Below, piece by piece: positions 27,730 to 41,830 of a stretch of DNA of 64,000 nt. Under the pieces are notes generated by a model. That model had not been told where the DNA came from, searched no databases, and saw only the letters and a program-made list of their open reading frames with translations. Source of the DNA: Temnothorax longispinosus. Lineage: Eukaryota; Arthropoda; Insecta; Hymenoptera; Formicidae. The position numbers and the translations under genes are program-made. Location of the stretch: positions 14,698,620-14,762,619 of the forward strand of contig NC_092366.1 in NCBI RefSeq assembly GCF_030848805.1, written 5' to 3'. The number at the start of each line of letters is the position of its first letter. The stretch's first letter is position 1.

Positions 27730-28310
27730 TAAAACCGATTTGTTCCATTTCCCCATTCGCACAGAGTTAGTTCTAAGCGTCAGACAAACAACAAAAAATA
27801 GTAGGAGCGAATACACGCGTCGGAAAGCACCCTTACACACGATAAACTACCCTTCAGACCACTGAAAAAATTCTTGCATCTCTAAAACCGATTTGTTCCA
27901 CTTCCCCTTTCGCACAGAGTTAGTTCTAAGCGTCAGACAAACAACAACAAATAATAGGAGCGAATACACGCGTCGGAAGGCACCCTTACACACGATAAAC
28001 TACCCTTCAGACGACTAAAAAAAATTTTGCGTCTCTAAAACCGATTTGTTCCATTTCTCCTTTGGCACAGAGCAACTTCTAAGTGCCACACACAAAGTAC
28101 ATAAAAGACCGAACCGATACACTCTGCGGAAGACACCCTTATGCTCAAGAGACCTCCCCCCGGATCACTTTAAATATTCTGGCTACGCCGAAAATGATTT
28201 GTTCCATTTCTCCTTTGACACAGAGCAACTTCTAAGTGCCACACACAAAGTACATAAAAGACCGAACCGATACACTCTGCGGAAGACACCCTTCTGCTCC
28301 TAAAAAACCT
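27730..28310. repeat. 153-bp satellite array, reverse arm
   Basis: Two P units (27,730-28,030) and two Q units (28,030-28,310) in the opposite orientation to the main array. With the right-hand P units they make the long terminal inverted repeats of the element. Confidence 0.9.
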
Positions 28311-31130
28311 ACGATAAACTATCGTGTGTAAGGGTACCTTCCGACGCGTGTATTCGCTCCTACTATTTTTTGTTGTTTGTCTGACGCTTAGAACTAACTC
28401 TGTGCGAAAGGGGAAGTGGAACAAATCGGTTTTAGAGACGCAAGAATTTTTTAGTGGTCTGAAGGGTAATTTATCGTGTGTAAGGTTGCCTTCCGACGCG
28501 TGTATTCGCTCCTACTATTTTTTGTTGTTTGTCTGACGCTTAGAACTAACTCTGTGCGAAAGGGGAAGTGGAACAAATCGGTTTTAGAGATGCAAGAATT
28601 TTTTTAGTGATCTCAAGATTAGTTTATCGTGTGTAAGGGTGCCTTCCGACGCGTGTATTCGCTCCTACTATTTTTTTGTTGTTTGTCTGACGCTTAGAAC
28701 TAACTCTGTGCGAAAGGGGAAATGGAACAAATTGGTTTTAGAGACGCAAGAATTTTTTTAGTGGTCTGAAGGGTAGTTTATCGTGTGTAATGGTGCTTTC
28801 CGACGCGTGTATTCGCTCCTACTATTTTTTGTTGTTTGTCTGACGCTTAGAACTAACTCTGTGCGAAAGGGGAAGTGGAACAAATCGGTTTTAGAGACGC
28901 AAGAATTTTTTTAGTGGTCTGAAGGGTAGTTTATCGTGTGTAATGGTGCTTCCCGACGCGTGTATTCGCTCCTACTATTTTTTGTTGTTTGTCTAACGCT
29001 TAGAACTAACTCTGTGCGAAAGGGGAAGTGAAACAAATCGGTTTTAGAGATGCAAGAATTTTTTTAGTGGTCTGAAGGGTAGTTTATCGTGTGTAAGGGT
29101 GCCTTCCGACGCGTGTATTCGCTTCTACTATTTTTTGTTGTTTGTCTGACGCTTAGAACTAACTCTGTGCGAAAGGGGAAGTGAAACAAATCGGTTTTAG
29201 AGACGCAAGAATTTTTTTAGTGGTCTGAAGGGTAGTTTATCGTGTGTAAGGGTGCCTTCCGACGCGTGTATTCGCTCCTACTATTTTTTGTTGTTTGTCT
29301 GACGCTTAGAACTAACTCTGTGCGAAAGGAGAAATGGAACAAATCATTTTCGACGTAGCCAGAATATTTAAAGTGGTCCGGGGGTAAGTTTTTTGAGCAT
29401 AAGGATGTCTTCCGCAGGGTGTATCGGTTCGGTCTTCTATGTACTTTGTGTGTGGCACTTAGAAGTTGCTCTGTGCCAAAGGAGAAATGGAACAAATCAT
29501 TTTCGACGTAGCCAGAATATTTAAAGTAGTCCGGGGGTAAGTTTTTTGAGCATAAGGGTGTCTTCCGCAGGGTGTATCGGTTCGGTCTCTTATGTACTTT
29601 GTGTGTGGCACTTAGAAGTTGCTCTGTGCCAAAGGAGAAATGGAACAAATCATTTTCGGCGTAGCCAGAATATTTAAAGTGGTCCGGAGGTAGGTTTTTT
29701 TAGTATAAGGGTGTCTTTCGCAAGGTGTATCGGTTCGGTCTCTTATGTAATTTGTGTGTGGCATTTAGAAGTTGCTCTGTGCCAAAGGAGAAATGGAACA
29801 AATCATTTTCGACGTGTGGTCCGGGGGTAAGTTTTTTGAGCATAAGGGTGTCTTCCGCAGGGTGTATCGGTTCAGTCTTTTATGTACTTTGTGTGTGGCA
29901 CTTAGAAGTTGCTCTGTGCCAAAGGAGAAATGGAACAAATCATTTTCGACGTAGCCAGAATATTTAAAGTGGTCCGGGAGTAAGTTTTTTGAGCATAAGG
30001 GTGTCTTCCGCAGGGTGTATCGGTTCGGTCTCTTATGTACTTTGTGTGTGGCACTTAGAAGTTGCTCTGTGCCAAAGGAGAAATGGAACAAATCATTTTC
30101 GACGTAGCCAGAATATTTAAAGTAGTCCGGGGGTAAGTTTTTTTAGCATAAGGGTGTCTTCCGCAGGGTGTATCGGTTCGGTCTCTTATGTACTTTGTGT
30201 GTGGAACTTAGAAGTTGCTCTGTGCCAAAGGAGAAATGGAACAAATCATTTTCGACGTAGCCAGAATATTTAAAGTGGTCCGGGGGTAAGTTTTTTGAGC
30301 ATAAGGGTGTCTTCCGCAGGGTGTATCGGTTCAGTCTCTTATGTACTTTGTGTGTGGTACTTAGAAATTGCTCTGTGCCAAAGGAGAAATGGAACAAATC
30401 ATTTTCGACGTAGCCAGAATATTTAAAGTGGTCCGGGGGTAAGTTTTTTTAGCATAAGGGTGTCTTCCGCAGGGTGTATCGGTTCGGTCTCTTATGTACT
30501 TTGTGTGTGGCATTTAGAAGTTGCTCTGTGCCAAAGGAGAAATGGAACAAATCATTTTCGACGTGTGGTCCGGGGGTAAGTTTTTTGAGCATAAGGGTGT
30601 CTTTCGCAGGGTGTATCGGTTCGGTCTCTTATGTACTTTGTGTGTGGCACTTAGAAGTTGCTCTGTGCCAAAGGAGAAATGGAACAAATCATTTTCGGCG
30701 TAGCCAGAATATTTAAAGTGGTCCGGAGGTAGGTTTTTTTAGTATAAGGGTGTCTTTCGCAAGGTGTATCGGTTCGGTCTCTTATGTAATTTGTGTGTGG
30801 CATTTAGAAGTTGCTCTGTGCCAAAGGAGAAATGGAACAAATCGGTTTTAGAGACGCAAGAATTTTTTTAGTCGTCTGAAGGGTAGTTTATCGTGTGTAA
30901 GGGTGCCTTCCGACGCGTGTATTCGCTCCTACTATTTTTTGTTGTTTGTCTGACGCTTAGAACTAACTCTGTGCGAAAGGGGAAGTGGAACAAATCGGTT
31001 TTAGAGATGCAAGAATTTTTTCAGTGGTCTGAAGGGTAGTTTATCGTGTGTAAGGGTGCTTTCCGACGCGTGTATTCGCTCCTACTATTTTTTGTTGTTT
31101 GTCTGACGCTTAGAACTAACTCTGTGCGAA
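28311..31130. repeat. 153-bp satellite array, forward arm
   Basis: Landmark spacing is regular: P-unit CGTGTG at 28,323, 28,475, 28,628, 28,782, 28,935, 29,088, 29,241; Q-unit CATAAGG at 29,398, 29,551, 29,704, 29,841, 29,994, 30,147, 30,300, 30,453, 30,590, 30,743. Two Q units are 137 bp (16-bp deletion after TTTTCGACG). The pair of variants at 29,704 recurs at 30,743, a sign of higher-order copying. Confidence 0.93.
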
Positions 31131-32060
31131 AGGGGAAATGGAACAAATCGGTTTTAAAAAATCGCTCCAGGAACGTTCCAAACTTCAACCAGCTAAAAAA
31201 GTTATTTAATTCTAAGCAAAACCACGCAAATGTGACAACTTATCCCATACCCAGGGTTGGTTGTCACATGACTCTGGATTGATTGTCATGTATCTTTCAT
31301 GTCAGAAAAAACATGTATCAGAGGAAATATACGACAAATAGTTTCTGTTTTAATATTTTATTAAAGTTAGTACCAGTGTTTGGTCTTAATAATATATTGC
31401 AGTGTGAATTAAATAAAAATTTAATAATTTTCATAAACTTTGTAATATAATTCTCAATAAACTTTGTAATACTTTCATAAACTTTGAGTAAATAAAAGAA
31501 TAATAATTCTCATAAACTTTGAATCCCATCTTATTTGAGACAACTTACCCTGAACGGTCATTTTGAACAAAGAAGATTATATTTATAAACTATGTTACAA
31601 TGAAGGTTAACTAAATACAGGAAAACTTATCTAAAACTATAATATTTCTTATGACCAAAAAGAAATTACAACTAGTAATTCCAAAAACCAACGGAACAAT
31701 AAAAATAGAGACAAGAAAAATTTACTCACAACCTCCAATTTTTTAAAAGTGCTCGTAAATATCACATGCGATGTTTTTGAAACGAGCTATTTTGTACACC
31801 CGACTAACACGATAGGAGCAACCTACACTATAAAGAAGAATATTCTACTCAATCTATTAAGTGAGATATATTGTGACAACTTATTCACGTGACTTCTAGC
31901 CCCGGTCCCCCTAATAAGACGTAAACAGTAAATTATTGACTAATAAGACTCTTACAATTTAATAATATTCGAATGCAGTTAGTCAGATTTAGAGCTCTTA
32001 CAGCTATTGTAAAATAAGTTTAGGATTTTCCGAAATGTATTTTTTATCTTACTTAATTAA

Positions 32061-32312
32061 CCTTCCGTACGCCTGGTGGGTCTGACAGACTCAAAAGTTT
32101 GAAAATAAGTATATCTTGGTATAATCATAATATCAAATTTTTATCGAAAGTATGTGTATTATTTAGTTTATGTTTTCATAAAATTATAAAAATGGTCCGA
32201 GCACGACATGTAAACAGTGCAGCATTTAGGCCGTCAGCGTTCCCGATTACGAAGTTATTTTTTTAAAAGCACATTTAGTGGGTCTCTCAGACCAAACCAG
32301 GCGCACAGAGGG
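32061..32312. mobile_element. piggyBac-type MITE, 252 bp, TTAA duplication
   Basis: TTAA at 32,057-32,060 and 32,313-32,316. The ends are CCTTCCGTACGCCTGGTGGG and CCAGGCGCACAGAGGG; an internal GGGTCTGACAGACTC hairpin recalls the other TTAA MITEs in the window. Confidence 0.85.
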
Positions 32313-33078
32313 TTAAAAAAAAGGTATCTTTTATCTCATTTTCCGATACACGTTACAGTGTATTCCACCACGTGGTAGTGTTCCATCATGTGGTAGTAGA
32401 ACATATGTACGGCATACACGCACCGCGTGCACGAGCACCAATAAAAGAAAATTGCAAAATTTTAATTGCTTACGTTCGCTACATTCACGCTCACGCTTCT
32501 AATAAGTGACTAAAATTTTTTTAAATGTATTTTCTTATTTATTTAATATATCATATATCTCATTGTTCGATACAGCTAGGTTATATAGCGATCTAACAAT
32601 AAGTTGAACTAATTAAGGATCACACAGTAATTAAAGAGAATTATCCGGAAATTTAACTCGGAACTGAACCAAAAAATTAATCAGAAAAACTTATTTCTGT
32701 CGATTTTTATACTACTTACTGTTTATCAGCTAGGCAGATTTAAAATTTTCTGTATAAATTGAAAAAATCACAAAAGAGAAAAAATGTTGGAACACGTGGT
32801 TAGTGAGCGCACACCACTTCTGTATGGGTCCATAGCTATATTATATACTAGACTGCCAACTCTCACGAAATACATGAACCTGAAAAGTGTTATGTCCAAA
32901 CCCCAGGATTCAGGTAAATTACTGGAAAGCGAAAGAAAGACTAGCTAAAGGGTGGGGATATTGAAGGATGCAAGCAGGTATATATAGTTACGTATAGCGT
33001 TTTCTACTGGAAAAACTACACAGACAACATATAACACTAACAATAAGAAAAATATGTTTAAGATGTGTGAAAGTCTTA

Positions 33079-33227
33079 AGGTGAAATTTCATGGGCAGTG
33101 AAAAGCAACAGCAGATCGTACTGATTGGCTGCAAAATAGAGAAGTTCTCGAGTTTTTAGAACTTCTCTATTTTGTAGCGAATCAGTACGATCTGCTGCTG
33201 CTTTTCACTGCCCATGAAATTTCACCT
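33079..33227. mobile_element. 149-bp hairpin MITE with TTA duplication
   Basis: An almost perfect palindrome (AGGTGAAATTTCATGGGCAG ... CTGCCCATGAAATTTCACCT) with arms of about 70 bp. TTA at 33,076-33,078 and 33,228-33,230. Absent from the equivalent places in flanks A and C, so it is specific to copy B. Confidence 0.92.
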
Positions 33228-34032
33228 TTATTGAGAAAGTCATCATAAAAAAAAAGATACCGTTTCGCCGTCTCTTTAATGGTGTCTTTCAATAAAGACA
33301 AAAAAAAACGTGTTAAAAATATCTTTCCGGCTAATCAAAGATACTTATTATTTTACATTATTATTTTATATTTTAAACATCAAACATCAAAATTCAATAT
33401 ATCCATCGAAGAAGTAAAAACGGTTTTATTTAGTTTTATAGTGGCGCTTGTAAGATAATCCGCTCGTAGCCCGTTAGTAGTCAGTTTTGGAACGCATGTC
33501 ATTTGAAGTCGATGAGCCAATGCAAACGGCTTACGCAGTGATTTATTATAAGAGCAGACAAACGAGATGTCAAATATATTAAAATGTTAAAAAAATTGTT
33601 AAATTAATTGCCGACATAATAACTAGTTATTAAATATAAATGGAATCTCCGAAACTCAACAACTTTTTAGTCCTCCATTGTACGTAAGCAATTCCACGTC
33701 AAATCGGACGAGAAATGACCTCGTATTTTTTAAATCGGTTGAAACTTCTTTTACATAAAATGTATGTATGCACATAAAATAAGGAGACACATATCTTTTT
33801 TGTTCGTTTAAAATATCTTTTTTTGCAGAATATTAAATTACGTTATAATGTCATATATATTGATACATATTTATTAATCTTTAAAGAAACACAAAGTTCG
33901 CATTTTCTTGACATTATATATATTATTGCTGCAAGAGATTTTATATTTTCGGCAAAAAGCGCTGAATTTTTTGATTGTGTTGATCTAAATCTTTTTCTTT
34001 TCTACTTTATATTGATGCAGTGTGTTATTTTG

Positions 34033-34627
34033 CTATTGCAGCGTGCTATTTTGTTGTACTGAATTATTCGTCAAGATCTCGGTGGCGTTTCCGTTGTCCC
34101 TATTACCTTTCTGAAACAATCGCACGATCTCTCGGTATTGCTTTTTCATTTCTGACGACAATCTAGTCCGGCAAAATATATCATTATAGATATTTGTAGC
34201 TATCTGAAACTCTCTGCAATCCTGCGGGTGATGATCAAGCGATCGACCAAACACCTACTATTGTGTCGATACCCTGGCACACTCTGCACGCACCCATCAT
34301 CGTAGATCTTTTTTTTTTTAATTTTTGACCAGTTCTTCGCGTGTAACATCTCTCAAAAGGAATTAATTTACTCGGTCGCGTATCCTACCTGTAAACATCG
34401 CTAGAGACTTCGTGCGATTGTTAATGACGAGCAAGGAAAACGGTCCACCCATTGCGAACGGCGCGTATCCGGTCAGGTTCCAAACGGGATCCAGCAAACC
34501 TTTATGAGCGGAAAGAGGCGACAATTTCGTGAGAGTCACGTTTACGGTGCGATTAATAAGTTTCATGTCGATTCGCGCTCCACCCTGAGTAGTTACCCGA
34601 TATCTTGCAAGCCAATCCTGATCAAGA
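34033..34627 (-). pseudogene. Unidentified gene fragment (3' end) at the B/C junction
   Basis: Coding-like DNA between flank B and the RPGRIP1L fragment of copy C, absent from the A/B and C/D junctions. A minus-strand frame enters from the breakpoint at about 34,627 and reads FILDQDWLARYRV, NVTLTKLSPLSAHKGLLDP, GPFSLLVINNRTKSLAMFTG, then either stops (GRIRDRVN) or splices at CAG|GTAGG (34,389). A second frame lies at 34,254-34,033. The pattern PF-L-VI-NRT---MF-GR faintly recalls a serpin C-terminus, but upstream spacing is wrong, so I leave it unnamed. Perhaps the truncated end of the gene that originally flanked FBXL4. Confidence 0.5.
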
Positions 34628-35770
34628 ATGAAGAAAACCGTCGTACTTTACGATCAGCAGCGTCTTAATAATATGTATATGAGTTAACGCATTGTACATC
34701 AGCACGTTTCTGATAGAGAAGTATATCTAAAAATATTAATTATAATTTTCACTAAAAATAACTTTATAATGTACGTGATATTGTTCGTAAAGTAATTTAA
34801 CGCAGTTTTGATTTGTACACGTCCTTTTCAGCGCCACGAAAAGGATGCAATAATTATAGAAATAGTGAGCATGCAGTTTTTGGACGAGAGTGGCGTCATA
34901 CAGGATAATGAGATACATTTGTTTTACGTAGAATATTCTTTCCTCGGGAATCGCGGCGAAGATATGGAGACTGTCTCTGTGGAGAAACCAAAAAACGGGC
35001 GGTCAAGAAATGATCTACGCAATTATAAGAAAAGTATATCTCTTTTTTTATGTAAAAAGTAAATATTATTTTCTTGACCGCTAATAAAAAGACGCGTTTT
35101 CAAATATGATATCAATTATAATAAACGAGAAAAATTGTATATTATTTAGAAATCGTGCAGCATAAATAAGTACAAAATAGTTTTGTAATTTTAAAATTTT
35201 GGATTAATATGAAGTGACACATCCCATATAAAGAGATAATTTGCGCGCCATGTTGGCTGACTATAAGTCCAAACATCAATTTTACTGTTCTTAGCGAACC
35301 ATTACCCGAGGAAAGGGAAGTTAAAGAGTGCGACGAAGTCGGGTGAGTATAACGACCTATTTTATTTTAAAATTTTACAACGTTATAGCAATTATATAAA
35401 AATCAATATTACTCATTCGAATTTTCCCTTTGAATACGATAAATAATCTTTAATTTTATGATTTTATAAGATCTTTTTTTGAGATATAATATTTGATAAC
35501 TGGATTTCTACTTTTTCCTTCTAGTTATACAACTTTCAATATAAAAAAATACGCGCTTGGTGATGAGTGCAACATGTATTATTGCCGATTAAGGATAATC
35601 GAAACAGACAAATTGGAACGCTGAAAATAATACATATATTGTATAATTGATCTTTTCATTAAAAATTAAAAAAAATTCGTATTAATTATTAAATTTAATT
35701 TTATCGTAGATTGCTGTGTCCGGTTTGAATGCCATTCGACAATGTTTACCAAGATTAAGATAGATCAATT
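34628..35770 (+). pseudogene. RPGRIP1L 3' fragment, before FBXL4-C
   Basis: Homology to the parent begins at 16,543 (AAACCGTCGTACTTTACGAT) and covers the last four exons and introns. The first exon copy (from 34,834, RHEKDAIIIEIVSMQFL) acquires a frameshift at CCAAAAAACGGGCGG. The next has lost codons at GTTGGCTGACTATAAG, and the donor of the fourth is changed (GCTGAAAATAATAC in place of GCTGAAGGTAATAC). No upstream gene body, so it is a dead tail. Confidence 0.88.
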
Positions 35771-36060
35771 GCGATAGATAATAGCAATGTGGGAGACAAA
35801 TGTTACATGAGCATTTAGATTATATATGAAGATGATCGAATTGAAGTCGGCAGATCAATATGCTTTGAATCAAAAAGAAGAATTAAACTTTTAATTATAT
35901 ACTAATTATATATAAAATTTTATTCAAAATTGTCTATATATTTTCTAATATCAAGTGACACGGTAGTGTCTCGTGCCAAGTACACGCGCAGCGCGAGCCC
36001 CGTGTCACTTGATACCTTTACGCGAGTGGACAAATTGCGAATATCCGAGATTTTGAGATT

Positions 36061-38716
<2,656 letters not shown>

Positions 38717-38770
38717 CTAAAAGAAGACAAAAAATATGGATGATAATTATTCTTTTCTGTTCTAGAATAT

Positions 38771-39046
38771 TATTGTGAAAAGAGCTTTGTACGGAGCGAT
38801 GAGCTCCTGCCCTTCCAGAGGGCAGCTTCCGGTTGGTGGCGTGGCGCGAAGCGCCACGCGTGCGTGCGGGCATCTTGGGTGCTCAGAAGAGTCTCGATCA
38901 CGGTCGTCTTCAGACGTCGACTATGGTTTAAGATACAAAGTGTGATATAGAATAAATAGTGTACTTAGAGTGTTCAAATAAGTAGAAGAGATTATTTCCT
39001 GCCCATCTCGCCACATCCCGTAGCGTTCCAAGCGATATTTCCAATA
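38771..39046. mobile_element. Solo-LTR-like insertion, 276 bp, AATAT duplication
   Basis: The ends TATTG (38,771) and CAATA (39,046) are complementary and AATAT flanks both sides (38,766-38,770, 39,047-39,051). Copy A has the empty site, TAGAATATTCTAAAATG at about 20,706. Inside are a GC-rich hairpin (GTGGCGCGAAGCGCCAC) and AATAAA at about 38,950, which would fit an LTR R region. Solo LTR is the best reading; a non-autonomous TIR element is the alternative. Confidence 0.75.
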
Positions 39047-39667
39047 AATATGCTAAAATGCATTATAATAACACATATTTTTTTAATTATGGCGTAAAGA
39101 TTACATAATCTACAAGTATTCCACCATGTGTGGTAGTGCAGTGTTCCATGCATTACGTTGTATAATAGTAATAGGAACATACGGCATACACGCGTGCACG
39201 AACACCAAAGAAAAAGTAATTATAAAATTTAAATTGCTCACGTTCGCTACACTTACGCTTACGCTTCTAAGTAACTAAACAATTTTTCAAAACGTATTCT
39301 TTAACTTATTTAATGTATCTTTTATTTCATTGTTTGATACATATTATAGCTACCTAATAATGAGTCGAACAAAGGATCACACAGTGAATAGTGAGAATTA
39401 CCGAAAATTGAACTCGGAACTAAATCAAAAAGTTAATCAAAGAAACTAATTTCTATCGATTTTCATCCTACTTACTGTTATATCAGCAACGCAGATATGT
39501 TATTTTCGGTATAAAACGAAAAAAATTGTGAGAGAGAAGAAATGTTGGAACATGCGGTTAGTAAGCGCACACCAGCGAACACTACTTCTGTTTGGATCCA
39601 CATCTATGTCATACACTAGACAACTAGACTGATAACTCCCACGCAATACATAGATTTGAAAAGTGTT

Positions 39668-39772
39668 AAGTCCCTTGCACAACAGACGATAGCGATAGCC
39701 ATGGCGACAGCGACAAAGTTGCCGACAAAGGTATAGCTTTCGCAATCGCCTATTGTGCAAGGGGCTTTAAGC
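39668..39772. mobile_element. Short MITE in flank C
   Basis: AAGTCCCTTGCACAACAGAC at the left and TTGTGCAAGGGGCTTTAAG at the right are inverted. Flank A lacks it (GTGTTAATAAGCTGG). It is about 100 bp with internal GATAGCGATAGCC-type words mirrored as GCAATCGCC. Confidence 0.75.
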
Positions 39773-40358
39773 TCTTTGCACAATGAAAGACACAGCCAAT
39801 AGAAACAGGGAATAACACAGGCAATAAATTTTGAACCTATCGGAAGCAGTATATCAGTGCTACAGCTTTACGTCCAAATCTCAGAATTCAGGTAAATTAC
39901 AGAAAAACGAAGGAAAGACTAGCTAGAGGATGGGATATTCTCTATAAAAGGACGCAAGCAGATTACGGATATAGGTACCTACATATAACGTCTACCGCGA
40001 AAACTATACAGACAGCACTGCATAACATTAAAAGGTAACGAAAAAGAGATGTCTTTCTTAAGTTATCTTTTTGACAAAGCAAAAAGATGTGTGAAAGATA
40101 CCTTTTAATTTTATTGAAAAGTTATCATAAAAAAGATACCGTTTCGTTATCTTTTTTATAATGTACTCCAATAAGGACAAAAAACGTATAAAAATATCTT
40201 TCCAGCCAATTAAAAACAGTTATTATTTTATATTCGTATTAAATATTAAAACTCAATAAAACGATTAAAAAAGTAAAAACTGTTTTATTCAGTTTTAATT
40301 TGCATGCAACATTGTGCTTGCAAGATAATCCGCTTGTAGTCCGTTTAGTATAGTCACA

Positions 40359-40520
40359 TGGCTGCGTTCAGCAGAGAAAGCTGCTTTGCAACTGTTGTAA
40401 AATTTAGGAATCTGATTGATGTATGCTTTTTTTAATTTCTACCGAATTAAAAGTATACACCAATTAAATTCACGAATTTTACAACAGTTGCAAAGCAGCT
40501 TTCTCTGCTGAACGCAGCCA
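40359..40520. mobile_element. Hairpin MITE (copy in 5' flank C)
   Basis: Orthologous to 22,055-22,229: TGGCTGCGTTCAGCAGAGAA and TTCTCTGCTGAACGCAGCCA. Confidence 0.85.
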
Positions 40521-41734
40521 TTTTCGATTTCTTTTAATTTTGTACATATATCTAATGTTTCTAAAAAACTATTTTAATATTTCAGTTTTATTAATACCTC
40601 TAAATATTAGATAATTTCAAATAATTAATTTTTAGACAATTTTTGGGAGTACAAAATAAATTTTGTTTTATACGAAATAATGTACAAAATGTCTATTTTT
40701 AGAAACATTAATTTTTCACTAAAATTACTTTTTTAACTTTCCTATTAACAAATCGTAAGTACGTCTATTATGGATGTACATATACAGTTGACTAAAAGAT
40801 TGTTCGGTTGAGTTTTGGAACGCTTCCTATTTGAAAGTGGATGAGCACCATAATGCACGGAGCTTACGTAGTAATTTATTAAAAGAGCAGACAAACGAGA
40901 TGTCAAATATATTGAAATGTTAAAGAAATTGGTAATTGCTAACATAGTAGCTAGATATTAAATATAAATAAGATCTCCGATACTTAACTGGACAACCTTT
41001 TGGTCTTCGATTATACATGGGCAATTCCACGCCAATCGGACGAGGAATGATCTCGTATTTTTTAAGGATGTATGGGTGACATCTCAAAGCATTACCAAAA
41101 ATCTAAAAATGTTATAGATTGTTCTATTATTACGTCTAAGTATCTGTGTAAAATTTTAGCACAATTCTCTTACTGGTTTAAAAGTTATTGTAATTAAAAA
41201 TGTATTGGAGATATTTCAAATATATTCAGAAAGTGCTGTAAATTGTTTCTAAATTAAATTAAAAATACTCTGTAAAATTTTGAAGTTATTTAAAAGTTAT
41301 TTAAGTTTAAAGTTGATAAAATTAACATTATCCCTTATAGAGAATCGACATTTTTGCTGTAAATATAAATAAAATATTTTTATGTGTAAAACATACGTCA
41401 TTGATATTGTAATTTAAGTTTCAAAATTTGTTTTAATTGTTTAAACAATACTAATTATTTAAATAACAAAAAATTATACTCAAACTGTTAACGGTAATCC
41501 CTTCTAACATATAAAACATAAAACATAAAAAATTTTGAGTTGTTTGACATACATGCAAAATCTTCTTTTATTGAAAGTTTAACTTTTAACAAAGGATGAC
41601 TGTACGACCTATATTTACACCCTTAAATCAGTTGAACCTGTTTTTTATATGAAATACTTATACATAAAATAAGAAAATACGTATTTTTTTATTTGTTTAA
41701 AAATATTTTCTTGCAAAATGTAAAAAAAAATAAA

Positions 41735-41830
41735 CAGGGGTTTAAGAAATAATCTACAATTATAAAAAAAATATATTTCTTTGATATATGTATGTAAAAA
41801 GAAAATATTTTCTTGACCGCTAATAAAAAG
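41735..41830 (+). pseudogene. Left piece of the RPGRIP1L fragment split by the 15.7 kb block
   Basis: AACAGGGGTTTAAGAAATAA to GACCGCTAATAAAAAG matches 22,885-22,984. The next bases of that sequence (ACGCGTTTTC) are found only at 57,539, on the other side of the inserted block. Confidence 0.85.

Larger units (their letters stand above)
27692..31194. mobile_element. 3.5 kb TIR element built of inverted 153-bp satellite arrays
   Basis: The termini AGCTGGTTGAAGTTTGGAAC (27,692) and GTTCCAAACTTCAACCAGCT (31,194) are exact complements, and the match continues through GTTCCTGGAGCGATTTTTTAAAACCG. The interior is tandem repeats of 153 bp in two subfamilies. Type P contains TTATCGTGTGTAAGGGTGCC, type Q contains CATAAGGGTGTCTTCCGCAG. 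Orientation flips near 28,310: two P then two Q units on one strand, then about seven P, ten Q and two P units on the other. Short open frames are satellite shadows. No protein-coding capacity; superfamily unknown. Confidence 0.85.
27611..31911. mobile_element. GGGGCTAGTTG-type TIR element carrying a satellite insertion
   Basis: The left end is AGGAGAGACCGGGGCTAGTT (27,611) followed by GTCACA; the right end has TGTGACAACTTATTCACG and then CTAGCCCCGGTCCCCCT ending at 31,911. The inverted ends enclose a non-coding sequence into which the 27,692-31,194 element has inserted. The same family occurs at 52,503-52,678 and starts at 63,643. The B and D copies sit at the same position upstream of FBXL4 and so descend from one insertion. 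No transposase seen. Confidence 0.7.
31915..33836. repeat. 5'-flank module, copy B
   Basis: Counterpart of 20,700-22,880 with the CCACCACGTGGTAGTGTTCC palindromes, but the TATAAAAG box is lost (GATATTGAAGG). It carries two extra private insertions, at 32,061 and 33,079. Confidence 0.75.
39052..41734. repeat. 5'-flank module, copy C
   Basis: Collinear with 20,700-22,880. It contains the TATAAAAGGACG box (39,943), the hairpin MITE (40,359-40,520) and the Tc1-like MITE. Private gains are a short MITE at 39,668 and about 540 bp of unmatched AT-rich sequence at 41,065-41,630. Confidence 0.75.

Noticed and set aside
28046..30716. Open frames of 60-143 aa inside the satellite
   Set aside because: Identical frames recur in every monomer because a 153-bp (51-codon) unit keeps phase; no start context or conservation beyond the repeat itself.
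28311..31130. Regular repeats that might look like a CRISPR array
   Set aside because: The 153-bp units are contiguous with no short repeat/unique spacer alternation and sit in a eukaryotic intergenic TE; they are satellite DNA.
34363..34566. Serpin assignment for the gene fragment at the B/C junction
   Set aside because: The end pattern is suggestive, but the distance to the upstream segment and lack of a serpin signature there make the name unsafe.
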